From Chenopodium formosanum (lineage: Eukaryota > Streptophyta > Magnoliopsida > Caryophyllales > Amaranthaceae), in assembly GCA_024500155.1 (NCBI GenBank), contig CM044879.1:1689501-1753500 (forward strand): a DNA stretch of 64,000 nt. The letters are read 5' to 3'. The position numbers and the translations under genes were made by a program. The notes under the pieces are model-generated. The model searched no databases. It saw only the letters and a program-made list of their open reading frames with translations, and was not told the DNA's origin. Shown here piece after piece: positions 36,835 to 51,600 of this stretch. Each line of letters begins with the position of its first letter. Position 1 is the first letter of the stretch.

Positions 36835-37580
36835 TTAGTCCACTGTCTTGGTCGACATGATCGTATAGGAGCTAGTTTCCCTATCACCCCTTCGCCAAGT
36901 AAACTTAATAAATATCATATCAAAGAAAATACGGGACTAACATTTAAACTTTTATCCTCTTGTTAATATTAGCATTCATTATTGTCATTACAAAAGGTTC
37001 TATAGGGGGTAACACGGTTAAGCCCTGACCCTCATTCATGGAAGTTCCATCCTTGCATGTGATTATTTGTCATAATTAATGAATTAAGATTATTTGTTTT
37101 TAGTGAAAATCAATTAAACTTACAATTAGATGGTGTAAAGTAAAATAAATAAATGAAGTACTCAATACTTGTGATCAAATTCTGTTTATATCATTCATCT
37201 ATAGCTCTTTCTTGATACTTCCGTAATAATGTACGATTTCTCCACTAGCTAGGTCCACCGATTTGTACACAAATTATTCTCCTAGGAGGAAGGGGAACAC
37301 AACGTTTGGTTAAACTAAGCTATATAGGGTTAGTTATACTTAAGTTATATGACATAATTTGGTTAAATTATTAGGAGCACTAGACAGTGTAATAAGATTA
37401 GATATAGATAGGGATGTAACGGCAAAAAATAATGGGGTCGCCAAACAGCTATGAAATGAATTATGAATAATGGTCATAATTCTTTAGATGTGATGTAAGA
37501 TTCCTGTGGACATTATGCATGTTTTTCGTTGGGATATTTAGGAGAAGATGACCCAAATTTTGCATTATTTTTTGTGTTTT
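36835..37580. other. intergenic DNA
   Basis: No gene or repeat was recognised. Its last five bases (GTTTT) are the left target duplication of the next element. Confidence 0.45.
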
Positions 37581-37827
37581 TGTTAGAGATAATATCGGAA
37601 AATATATGTGTGATATATTTTCCGTATTGATCTTATTAGGAGAATAATATATTTAGGATATTTATGTTAAGATATTATTTAGAGAATATATCTTTAGGGT
37701 TTATGATTATGGTAGTATATCTTTTAGGAATATTGTTTCCTATCTTATGTTCGTAGGTTTTGTATAATTACTCTACCTATTGATGAATAATAATCAAGTT
37801 AGCTATTCTCTCATAATTAATTTGGCA
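37581..37827 (+). repeat. left LTR (247 bp)
   Basis: TG...CA ends. It differs from the right LTR by a very small number of changes (for example 'tataattac' here against 'tataaatac' on the right). Confidence 0.93.
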
Positions 37828-38064
37828 TGGTATCAAGAGCATGTTAAATCTTGGGACCGTTCACAAAAATTTCCCCCCTGCCGGTGGGATTCATATAATT
37901 TGCTTCCGCAATATTAATACTCTTTGAAATTTCTATTCTTTAATTTGATTTTTTTTTTTTTTTTTATAAATAGTGGAGTATGTAATACATCTTCATGGAG
38001 ATGAAGAAAATCCACGTTTGGCGTACTTTTTATTTTTTTAATTTTTATTTAAAAAAAAAACCAT

Positions 38065-38361
38065 GGATTCTAGCAAAGGGGCGTGGGAGAAGATCACGGA
38101 CACCAGCAAAGGGCCGTAGCAAAAGATCACGGACACCAGCAAAGGGCCGTGGCAGAAGATAACGGACACCAGCAAAGGGCCGTGGAAGAAAACTACGGAC
38201 ACCAGCAAAGGGCCGTGACAAAAGACTGCGGACACCAGCAAAGGGCCGTGACAGAAGACTGCGGACACCAGCAAAGGGCCGTGAGAAAAGACTACGGACA
38301 CCAGCAAAGGGCCGTGACAGAAAACCATGGATACCAAGAAAGAAACATGGCTGCCAATTTG
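38065..38361 (+). repeat. 33-bp tandem repeat, nine units
   Basis: The unit begins GGACACCAGCAAAGGGCCGT. Starts are 38065, 38098, 38131, 38164, 38197, 38230, 38263, 38296 and 38329; the first and last units are degenerate. The period of 33 keeps the reading frame. One forward frame reads repeats of DHGHQQRAVxE, another RTPAKGRxxRx with one stop. See findings. Confidence 0.95.
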
Positions 38362-38413
38362 AAGAATTTCCAATCGCAACGTTCGTGTTACTGCCGTTAC
38401 GATTGCGGGAGGG

Positions 38414-38661
38414 TGTTAGAGATAATATCGGAAAATATATGTGTGATATATTTTCCGTATTGATCTTATTAGGAGAATAATATATTTAGGATATTTATGT
38501 TAAGATATTATTTAGAGAATATATCTTTAGGGTTTATGATTATGGTAGTATATCTTTTAGGAATATTGTTTCCTATCTTATGTTCGTAGGTTTTGTATAA
38601 ATACTCTACCTATTGATGAATAATAATCAAGTTAAGCTATTCTCTCATAATTAATTTGGCA
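38414..38661 (+). repeat. right LTR (248 bp)
   Basis: Nearly identical to the left LTR, preceded by a purine-rich tract and followed by the GTTTT target duplication. Confidence 0.93.
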
Positions 38662-38666
38662 GTTTT

Positions 38667-39580
38667 TATAGCCACTATTTCTGATATTACATTCATTTTT
38701 ATTATTTTAAAAAGTCATTATTATTATTTGTGGATTGATGCAAGTATGTTTAATCACCTAGGATTATGATGTTTTGTTGTTTAAGTCTATATACAATGAT
38801 GGTTAGAACATGTTTTATGAGAATTTAATTTATTTATATGTTTTATGTTGTTTCATATACACAATCTTATAATTAAAGCTGGGCACGAGCCGGGTTGATA
38901 AGCCACACATGTTATGCTAGATTTTCGAATGCTCAAGCGGGTCGCGTCTAGAATAATAAATTAAGAAAAACTCATGTTATGGTTGACTGCTGTGTCTTAT
39001 TGTTCTTTTATAAACAGAGCTCATACATGATCCGAACCACATACTATGTGTCATGTAGTGTCGGGTCGCGCCATTGGAACCCTTTTTTATATGTTTGGTG
39101 TTTTGTAACAAATAAGCAGGGACGACTCATAGTCCTCATGCCAAAATTTAAAAATGATGTCCATACTGACATGCGTTAATGCGGACGAGTCTGACCAAAA
39201 TAATGTCGGCTCACTCAGCATGCCCAGCCTTACATACAATAATAGAAATGTCATTTCATTCAACAAGAAAAATCTAAGTGGTGGTTAACGATTGCCTATA
39301 TTATCTATATCCAACAAACTAGATTTAACAAAATAGATTAACTAAGCTAAGGTGAGCTTGTGGGCTTGTTGTGGGTCACTTTAGTTGATGTTGGAATTGT
39401 ATGATATGCCCTACCTGTAAAGCTAGAAGCACTAACATTTCCTTACAAAAGTGGTCCTTTCACACACTCTTCATATACCCAATTTGATTGTTTGATCATG
39501 TGCTTCAACTTCTAGAGGTCCACTTCTCTCATTTTCCATTGCTTTGTCCCATCATTATTCATTAGCCCTTCTAAATTATA
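38667..39580. other. intergenic DNA
   Basis: A GC-richer stretch near 38880-39230 (cgggttgataagcc, gtcgggtcgcgcc) looks repeat-derived but has no identifiable ends. No gene was recognised. Confidence 0.4.
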
Positions 39581-39877
39581 CTCCTTCCGTTTTTAAATAC
39601 TTGTTTCATTTCTCCATGCACGGAGTTTTAGGAGAAATTGGAAAAAGTAATAAAATATGGAGGTAATGGGATTGGTAGAAGAATAAAAAATTGTAAAAAA
39701 CCAAAAGTAGTGGAGAGAATCGAAGGAGAGAGAAAATGGATCGATAAATATTGTTAGGTCCACTTGGTGAGAGAAATTAATTAAATATTGCAAAAACTTA
39801 CCAAATAAGGAAATAAAGCAAGTATTTAAAAACGGCCGCGAAAGGAAAGTGGAGCAAGTATTTAAAAACGGAGGGAG
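39581..39877. mobile_element. Stowaway-type MITE
   Basis: It starts CTCCTTCCGTTTTTAAATAC and ends GTATTTAAAAACGGAGGGAG, flanked by TA (39579-39580, 39878-39879). A second internal copy of the right-hand phrase (aagtatttaaaaacgg) sits at about 39819. A more decayed relative seems to lie at about 44385-44590. Confidence 0.75.
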
Positions 39878-40960
39878 TAATACTGTACCTTACATTATAC
39901 CATAATTGATACTTCTAGTTCTACTATTATTTGTTTATCAACCTACCGTGTGTTATCACTCATTTTCCGCACTTGGGCATGCATCTACAGGTCATCATTC
40001 ATCATTTTTGATCTTCGTCCCCCAATTCCGTATACCTACTAGCTAGCGCAACATGCTTTGTAATCCCCCGTCTTTATTTACTTGACATACTTCACTTGAT
40101 AGGGAGTACAAGATTTTAAAGAGATTAGGTTTAATTTTTTTGGGTGAACAACAAATTAACTGTCTTATTGTACTCCGTATAGTACAAAGGAGTATAGTAA
40201 TACGACTAGTGGTACGAACTGGTAACTTTGGCACTTTGAAGGTGGGGATTCCTTTAACCTTGCCCTTTATTTCTAAAGGGTTGAGAATTCGACAGTATAA
40301 CATCTTCTTCTTATCTTTTTCCTTTACGAAATAGAAAGTCCAATCTTGAGATTCAAAAAACGATTGAATAGATGCTATACGATCCTATACACATACCTTA
40401 CACGAATTATATATGCTCTAATTTGAAGATGAAACCTTGAGAAAAAGAACACGCGGTGATGCCCTAACAAGTTTCTAATACATGAATGTACTTTGAAAAG
40501 ATGTATGGTACAACCATGTACAACCACACATCTTAGCCTTAGATAATTATAAGGTACATTGTACGAGTATTAGTTTAATCATCAACAATAGTTTTGGTCT
40601 TCAATCTAAAGTCGCTTTCATACGGAGGGTTTGGTGTGGAATTTGTGACTTCAAGTCTAACTTCTTCACTCTTGAATCTTATGCCTTGACCAATGTACTT
40701 ATTAAAAAAAAACAATTTACTCCTTTATTAATTTAAATATGATGAACATGATTTCAATGCAAGAATTTAAGTTCATAACGTCTATATTGCTTTATCTCCT
40801 AAAATTCAATTGCATGCGATGACCCTAATTGTAAAGGTTTGACTGTTCAACACAAATTTATATGGTCTAGCCACTATGTAATTATAACCATTTTATCATG
40901 CCAAATAAATAATACAAAGGGATATGGAGAATTTCACAAGGTGAGGATTAAAACCTATTA
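39878..40960. other. AT-rich intergenic DNA
   Basis: No gene or bounded repeat recognised. Confidence 0.4.
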
Positions 40961-41600
40961 ATGTAGGTCATACAAAATGTAATTGTATAAAAGACTTGTA
41001 TGGTCTAGTGGCATGGGTTTGGTCTTGTGAATTGAAAGTCATCATCTAAATAGGGAATTTTAAGGGGTATAGTTGTATAAGAGACTTATATGGTCTAGTG
41101 CCCTAGTGGTACGTGTTTGGCCTTGTGACTTGAAAGTCATGTGATCAATCTCAATATGGAATTTTAAGGTGTATAATTGTGTAAAGGACTTGTTTGATCT
41201 AGTGGTACGTGTTTGGCCTTATGATGACTTGAAAGTCACATGGTCAATCTCAATAGAGAATTTTTTGAGGTGATCAATTCAATCTCGGCCCGGTCTGTTA
41301 GCCAGACCCGATCCGGTCCGAAATAGGGCGGGTTAAAACTCAAACCCGACCCAAAAAAACCTGAAAAGCCGGCTTTGGCCCGACAAGCCCGGTACTTTTT
41401 TGCGAGTTTGGACACAAGGTATTATGGTAAGGCCTGGCCCGGCCCCATTTTTTTTTTTTTTAATAATTTTTTTTTTATCACCTCTAGGAATTTTAAGGGG
41501 TATAATTGTGTGAAAGACTTGTTTGGTCTAGTGGGCATGTTTTGCCTTGTTACTTGAAAGTCATGTGATCCAAATAGGGAATTTTAAAGAGTTGAGATTT
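40961..41600. repeat. tandem array of about 95-bp units, interrupted by an insertion
   Basis: Four diverged units share 'ataattgtgtaaaggacttg', 'tggtctagtggtacgtg', 'ttggccttgtgacttgaaag' and 'gggaattttaagg'. Between the third and fourth units, about 41270-41488, lies unrelated DNA rich in cccgacc/ggcccgg words and a T run. The unit contains tggtctagtgg, which looks like a tRNA A-box region, so the array may derive from a tRNA-related SINE. That last point is speculation. Confidence 0.6.
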
Positions 41601-44598
<2,998 letters not shown>

Positions 44599-46520
44599 AC
44601 GAGTAAAATGACCGTTTAAGGGCATATTGGATGGTTCCACCGACCCAATTAGACTCCCGGAGAGTATTAGGAACCATGATAAACATCTCGGTAATTTTTA
44701 TTTCCGAGCGGAAAAAGTTCAAAAAATTACAAAATTGAAAGTTATAATCTACGCTTTCTGAGGAAATTTTGAGGTTTCAGGACCCGGTAACAAAAAGTGT
44801 TGAAACCCTAGGGGATATTTCTCATTTTCTTAGGGTCATATATTGCCGTTTGAAACCATATATAATCATTTTATGTTGTCAAAAACGTTCGTGGTAGGCT
44901 TAAATTTACGAAATCGGTGCAAGTTGCGAACGGGTAAAATGACCGTCTAAGGGAATATTAGATGGTTCCACCGACCCGATTGGACTCCCGGAGGATATTA
45001 GGGACCATGGTAAACATCTCGGCAATATTTATTTCTGAGCGAAAAAAAGTCAAAAAATTAAAAAATTGAAGGCTATAATCCACGCTTTTTAAGGAAAGTT
45101 TGAGGTTTTGGGGCCCGGTGGAAAAAACCCTTGAAACCATAAGGGATACATCTCGAGGTCATATAATGTTGTTTGGAATCATATATGATCATTATATGTT
45201 GTCATTTTTGTATGTGGTAGACTTGAGTTTACGAAATCATTGCAAGTTCCGAACGAGTAAAATGATCGTTTAAGGGCATATTAGATGGTCCATCGACCCA
45301 ATTGGACTCCCGGAGAGTATCAGGGACCATGGTAAACATCTCAACAGTTTTTTTTTCCGGGCGAAAAGAAGTTCAAAAAATTAAAATTGAAGGCTTTAAT
45401 CCACGTTTTTTGAGGAAAATTTGAGGTTTTGGGGCCCGGTGGCGAAAATTGTTCACACCCTTAGGGATATATCTTAGGATCATATATAGCCGTTTGAAAC
45501 CATATATAATCATTATATGTTGCCATAAACGTCCGTGGTAGGCTTAAGTTTACGAAATCGGTGCAAGTTGCGAACGGGCAAATTGACTGTTTCAGGACAT
45601 ATTGGATGCTTCCACCGACCGAATTGGACTCCCTGAGGGTGTCAGGGACCATGGTAAACATCTCAGCAATTTTTATTTACGGGCGAAAAAAGGTGAAATA
45701 ATTACAAAAAAGAATGCTATATCCACACTTTTTAAGGAAATTTTGAGATTTTGGGGCCTGGTGGCGAAAAGCCTTGAGACCATAAGGTATATATCTCGAG
45801 GTCATAAAATGTCGTTTGAATCCATATATAATCATTATATGTTGTCATTTTGGTACGTGGTAGGCTTGAGTTTACGAAATCACTGCAAGTTCCGAACGAG
45901 TTAAATGACTGTTTAAAGGCATATTGGATGGTCCACCGACCCAATTGGACACCTGGAGAGTATAAGGGACCATGGTAAACATTTCGGCAGTTTTTATTTC
46001 CCGACAAAAAAAAGTTCAAAAAATTACAAAATTGAAGGCTATAATCCACGCTTTTTGAGGAAATATTGAGGTTTTGAGGCCCGGTGGCGAAAAGTGTTGA
46101 GACCCTGGGGAATATATCTCGGGGTCATATATTGCTGTTTGAAACCATATATAATCATTATATGTTTTCATAAACGTCCGTGGTAGGCTTAAGTTTACGA
46201 AATCGGTGCAAGTTGCGAACGGGTAAAATGACCGTTTCAGGACATATTGGATGGTTCCACCGAGCCAATTGGACCCCCGGAGGTTATTAGGGACCATGTT
46301 AAATATCTCGGAAATTTTTATTTCCCGGCGAAAAAAGTTCAAAAATTACAAAATTGAAGGCTATAATCCACGCTTTTTGAGGAAATTTTAGGGTTTCGGG
46401 TCCCGGTGGCGAAAAGGGTTGAGACCCTAGGGGATATATCTCGGGGTCATGTATTTATGTTTGAAACCATGTATAATCTTTTATGTTGTCATAAACGTCC
46501 GTGGTAGGCCTGAGTTTACG
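44599..46520. repeat. satellite array, about 322-bp unit, six copies, dimeric order
   Basis: Units start with 'gaacg(a/g)g(t/c)aaaatgaccg' at about 44599, 44929, 45252, 45574, 45893 and 46216, spacing 319-330 bp. Shared parts include ccaccgacccaattgg, gggaccatggtaaacatctc, aatccacgctttttgagg and catatataatcattatatg. From the second unit on, units alternate between two types (see findings). The array ends near 46518 in unrelated GGTTC-rich DNA. Confidence 0.92.
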
Positions 46521-47660
46521 GTCGTTTAAGGTCGAGTTCAGATCGTTGTCGGTTCAGATCTGGTCCTGGGGTTCAATTTGAGCCAAATTCAGATCGGATT
46601 CAATTTCGAGTTTGGGTTGTGTGTGAGTCAGGTTTATGTGGGTTAATAGATGGTACATTCGGGTTCAAGTTAGTGCTGAGTTGGGTTTTGGTTCGAGTTC
46701 AATTCCAATAACTATCTATGTGCTCAAGTTGAACCTATATAATTACGCCTTCCATTATTTGATACGCATTTTCAAGATTTTATTAAACCTACATATGAGC
46801 AATAGAGAACAAAAGGTATATAAGCTGAATCGGATTGTGGGTTTACATATTTGTACCACTATATAAGTTGAACAAATGGCATGTAAATTTTATTAAACCT
46901 TCCATGACTCGGGTACATGTTATAATTGGGTCGGGTACTAGTTCGGGTTCAGATTGTTGTTGGGTCGGATTAAATCGGTTGATGGTTACTCTCAGGGTGG
47001 GTGCAGGTTCGGGTTCAGGTCATAAAGTATTGGATTAAATTGGTTGTCGGTTAATTTCAGGTCAGGTTTAGGTGGGGTTAACAGGTCACTAGTTTCACCC
47101 TATTGTCCGGGTACAGGTTGGGTTCAAATCATTGCCGGTTCAAGTCGGGTTCTCGGGTCGAATTAGTGCCGAGTTGGGTTTTGGTTCAAGTTCAATTCCA
47201 ATAAATATCGATGTGCTCAAGTTGAACCTATATAATTACGCCTTCCATTATTTGATACGCATTATCAAGATTTTATTAAACCTATATATGAGCAATAGAG
47301 AACAAAAGTTATATAAGCTGAATCGGATTGTGGGTTTACATATTTGTACCACTATATAAGTTGAACAAATGTCATGTAAATTTTATTAAACCTTCCATGA
47401 CTCAGGTACATGTTATAATTGGGTCGGGTACTAGTTCGGGTTCAGATTGTTGTTGGGTCGGATTAAATCGGTTGATGGTTACTCTCAGGTTGGGTGCAGG
47501 TTCGGGTTCAGGTCATAAAGTATTGGATTAAATTGGTTGTCGGTTAACATCAGGTCAGGTTTAAGTGGGGTTACAGGTAACTAGTTTCACCCTATTGTCC
47601 GGGTACAGGTTGGGTTCAGATCATTGCCGGTTCAATTCGGGTTCTCGGGTCGGGTTAGTT
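46521..47660. repeat. 493-bp tandem duplication in GGGTTCGGGT-rich DNA
   Basis: Two nearly identical copies are offset by about 493 bp (for example ttgggttttggttc at 46681 and 47174, tattgtccgggtacagg at 47101 and 47593), and the start of a third is near 47640. Inside each is a GGGTTC/GGGTCGG-rich low-complexity part and an AT-richer part. Open frames in both copies are by-products of the repeat. Confidence 0.85.
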
Positions 47661-48637
47661 TTGACAGCTCTCAGTAAGAGTATATGTTATCTGCAATAAT
47701 TTCAAGTCGCTTTTAATAACTTGCTAATGTTAGGTTTGTGATACCAAAAGTTGAACTCCAAATTATATAATCTATAATATCTCAAACCTAACAATGAAAA
47801 CATGACATGATAGTAAACATGCTCGGATATATTATTTATGTCATTTAGACCTAAGCTCACTCTAGCGCTATTTGAGCTAGGCCGGTTATTAAATTTTGGT
47901 GTGTGTTCGGCTCCTTTTTTGTTGCTAAATGTTTGGTCCGATCCATAATCACCTCAACGAAGAGAAAATGGCAAAAGAAAATGGAAACAAATCTTTCATG
48001 TGTTTGTGCATGAAAATGAGAAAGGGTAAGAAAACTTCTATCACCACCACCCTCCCCCTCTATGATAGTCAAGGCGATCAATGATAGTCAAGAGTTTCAA
48101 GGGTTTGGTGAAACCCTGAATAAGAGATCATGGCAGAAAAAAGTAGGAGACACATATGGTTAAGGAACTAAAAAAAAGACTCGAGTTAGTGAGTCAACCA
48201 ACAAGCTTTAAACAAGGGTCAGCCTCCTTAACAGTAAAACGCCTTCGGCCTTCCCCTGCAACAACACTAAGAATAAAATCTGTCATAAGCTTTGCCTGCT
48301 GTGAGCTGAAATGTGCATGATATATTCATCCATGAATCACACAAAATAATTCAGTAATCACCTAACCGAATGACAATTCACAAGTTTTTTAAAACTATTA
48401 CAACAAATCAACAGTGCCAGCCAAATCACAGGAATGTACACCAATACTACTATACTAGAATTCTAGAGTAGAGCAACAAGGTTAATTTCACACCTAATTA
48501 TGTGTAAACCTAACGACAGACATCGTTACAATTGTTCATTAGTAGATACTAGCAATGCCAAACACCACGAGACTACAAGACGATACAGAAAATTCATCAG
48601 CAAGAAATGTATGTTAACAGGATATGCATCAATGATC
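47661..48637. other. intergenic DNA and 3' flank of the DUF1218 gene
   Basis: No gene recognised. The right 200-300 bases probably hold the 3' UTR of the minus-strand DUF1218 gene. Confidence 0.4.
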
Positions 48638-51600
48638 TCACAGGTTACCCATGCGCAACCCTGTGTCTCCGGGTTGTTTAGGAATAAAGTCCACGCTGGC
48701 CTTGGAGTAGCTGACGTAGTACAGTTCAGAGATTATGCCAGTAAAGACTGTAAATGCAGCACCAGCCGCAAACACTCCCTTCCTTAGTGTCTGGCAAGAA
48801 GGTGGGCTATTTAGGACACTCCTGTATTTGGTGTGGTAGGCATTTCTTACAGAACCCGCAAGCAGACATGCCTCAGCGATAAGGAAAAGCAACCTGAATC
48901 ATTAGCAACACAAAATTTGATAAATGATAAGGACCAAATAAGTTCAGATAAGTTCAGATAAGTTAAGATAAGTTCAGATCAGTGAAAATCAGGTGAATAG
49001 AACACACCCTAAACAACAGCTTGAAGTCTACAGACTTCTTTCATTTAAAAACCTAATATAGAGCATTCTTCTGTTAAAAACAATCAAAGTTTTCCTTTTT
49101 TTTCACCTGAATTCGTTCATTTGGCTATCCGATCTTAGTTTGATAAAAAAAATGAACTTGGGAATCACTGTTTCAGGTTATAGGAACTTTTTTAAACATG
49201 TAATTCAAAGTAAACTCGGAAAACAACGAATTATGTTTACGATACACAAGGAAACAAAGTAAGCATATCAAGATAAATTAGTTAGTACATATGTACTCCT
49301 TATATGGAAGTTATCTATCAAATTTCGGAAGAAATGAAGTTGGTACATACCAGCAACTAATGAACAGCACAATGGCCCATGTCCTGGAACCACCAGGTCT
49401 CAGACCTCTGCCACAACAAAGGCATCGGCTGGTTAACATTACAAGAAGTTGGCTAACCAGGAGGAGTAAAAAAGCCCCAACACCTAACCCTGTTGATACA
49501 TCTGAATCATATTTGCAGTAAGCTTCAGTCCCTGTATAAACCAGTGAGGCCTGTAACCAAAAAGAAAAAACAAATAAGTTACTGAAAATACAAAGCTAAC
49601 TTAAACACATAAGCTCCCAATCCTTTTTATTACTTTTCTCAGCTATTTAATGTTTAATACTATTACTTTCCTCAGTTCTCTAATATAGTCGGCAATCCCA
49701 ACGTCAGTATCCCATGAAAAGCCACTGTAGAAACATGGTGTTGAGCTGTGCCAAACTGCCAATTCACATAAGGCTAGTATTTTGAAATATAATGAAAGTT
49801 TTGATTGGATGAGCCGGGATATTTTAAAACGATATTGTATCTTAGATTCATAGGGTGATAGTTAATTGTATGATAGGATGAACCATATTTGAAATAGAAA
49901 TTATCCCTAGTCAATTTGGTATAAGCCAATTCATGAATCAAAGACAGAAGAATTCAATATGCTTATGAGAAAATTAATGATGTTGAAGGTTCTTCCTATC
50001 ATGGATTCTATTAGGAAGTGGTTTTAAAGTAAATTAGTAATTATAATATCTTAGTTCATGTCCCAAACCTGTAAATTCCAAACTGATCTGCTTAAAAAGA
50101 AATGAAAATGGAAGATGATTTCTGACTTCTGGAAAACCTTACAGTTAAGGACTAAATCTATACCAATCATGCTAACTTGCTGAAATGTTACAGGAATGGA
50201 ACTAGATTGTGTTGGGTGTAATTGTAATAAGGAAGATATATTCAGACTTCTGGAAAACCTTACAGTTAAGAACTAAACCATACCAATCAAGCTAACTTGC
50301 TTAAATTTAACAGGAACAGAACTAGATTGAGTATGTGTGTGGTAATAAAAGGGAACATAATTCTAAGCTTACAAGGAATAGGAAAACAGATGGAACTTGG
50401 CCAATCATGAGCTTAAGATAAACAATTAAGTTAAAATATAGGCTGAAAAAGGAGAGAGGAGTGACGAGCAATGCTTAGCTTGATGAATAAAATGTGTCAT
50501 AAATGACTCTTATTACAGTAATGAAATTCGAAGTATGTTCTATATCTGAGTTCCCAGAATCCCAGATAGATACGCATTACATAATGTCATTATTGAACTT
50601 TTTAAACTGAGAGAGTCTACTATCTGCATCAAAATTATGGCGCGACATGAAATCTTACTATTGTGCAATTTCACATTTCATTATTCCATTGTTATCTTGA
50701 AAACCTAAATCGTGAATTTAGACTTTTGATAATTGATCTATGACCAACAAACACATCAATGGATATGACTGATGGGGATGAAGCAAGTCAACCATTATCA
50801 TTATTCATTCCTAGTTCATGTACCTATGAGTGATTCTCATTTCTTTGCTTGTATTCTTAAAAGTTAATACAAAGGAGATAATAATCTCCCACGATTTTGT
50901 ACAATTATGTTCACAGACTTCACACTACAAATCTACAATACTAGGGGGATAATATCTCCCATGATTTTGTACTATTATTAATTTATTATATCCACACTAC
51001 GATAGTTTGTATATACATACTTCCCCTATTATCAATTATATTCCTAAGCTTCTTCATAACTTCAACAAAACCCTTAAGCTTTACAACCTTAAATTAAGAT
51101 ACCTAACCAATTGTCTATCCAAGATAAGTCTTCCCTACATGATCAAGCTTAAACTTTGCATCCAAAACTTTCATTAACAATAATAGTTTCATCAACAATA
51201 TCCTAAATTATGCTAAATTTTGAACAAAAAAACTTCCATTATGCATCGGTTTTGACAGTAACTACCATGATACCGACCCCTAGTTCGAGTTAGATACTTA
51301 CTTGACATATGATCATTGAGGGGTAGCGTTCGATCTCAACTTGATAATTTACTAAGGCAATCCAACAAGTTAAAAAGGCAACCAATGTTGGAAGTTCTTG
51401 ATATAATGCTAGAGTGTTAGGAAAAAAATAAGAGAGAGAGAGAGAGAAAAACAATGGAAGGGGAAAAGTCCCACATTGATTGGGGAGGAAGGTTTTTCCT
51501 TGTTTTTATATTGTAGTGCTTTAGCACTACTTAGTTGAGTAAGTTGGAGGTGTGTGTTACTCCACACACGCGCGCGCGCGCGCCGAGCCGGGCCGGGTCG

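Larger units (their letters stand above)
37581..38661 (+). mobile_element. miniature LTR retrotransposon (TRIM-like) with 33-bp tandem repeat inside
   Basis: The left LTR is 37581-37827 and the right LTR 38414-38661; the two are nearly identical, with TGTTAGAGATAATATCGG at the start and TTAATTTGGCA at the end. Immediately after the left LTR is TGGTATCAAGAGC, a primer-binding site for initiator Met-tRNA. A short purine-rich tract (gcgggaggg) precedes the right LTR. The target duplication GTTTT is exact on both sides (37576-37580, 38662-38666). The 586-bp interior has no reverse transcriptase or integrase; it is largely nine 33-bp units (38065-38361). The high LTR identity points to a recent insertion. 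It must be mobilised in trans. Confidence 0.93.

Noticed and set aside
38083..38463. Host gene with DHGHQQRAV repeats
   Set aside because: It lies entirely inside an LTR element and continues into the right LTR. Treated as part of the element and not as a host gene.
44958..46342. Several 60-108 residue open frames on both strands
   Set aside because: The same frames recur in satellite units and reflect the repeat, not genes.
46636..47531. Two pairs of nearly identical small proteins
   Set aside because: Products of the 493-bp tandem duplication; no start context or family likeness.
47857..48081. 74-residue minus-strand open frame
   Set aside because: No domain, no splice partners, and composition like intergenic DNA.
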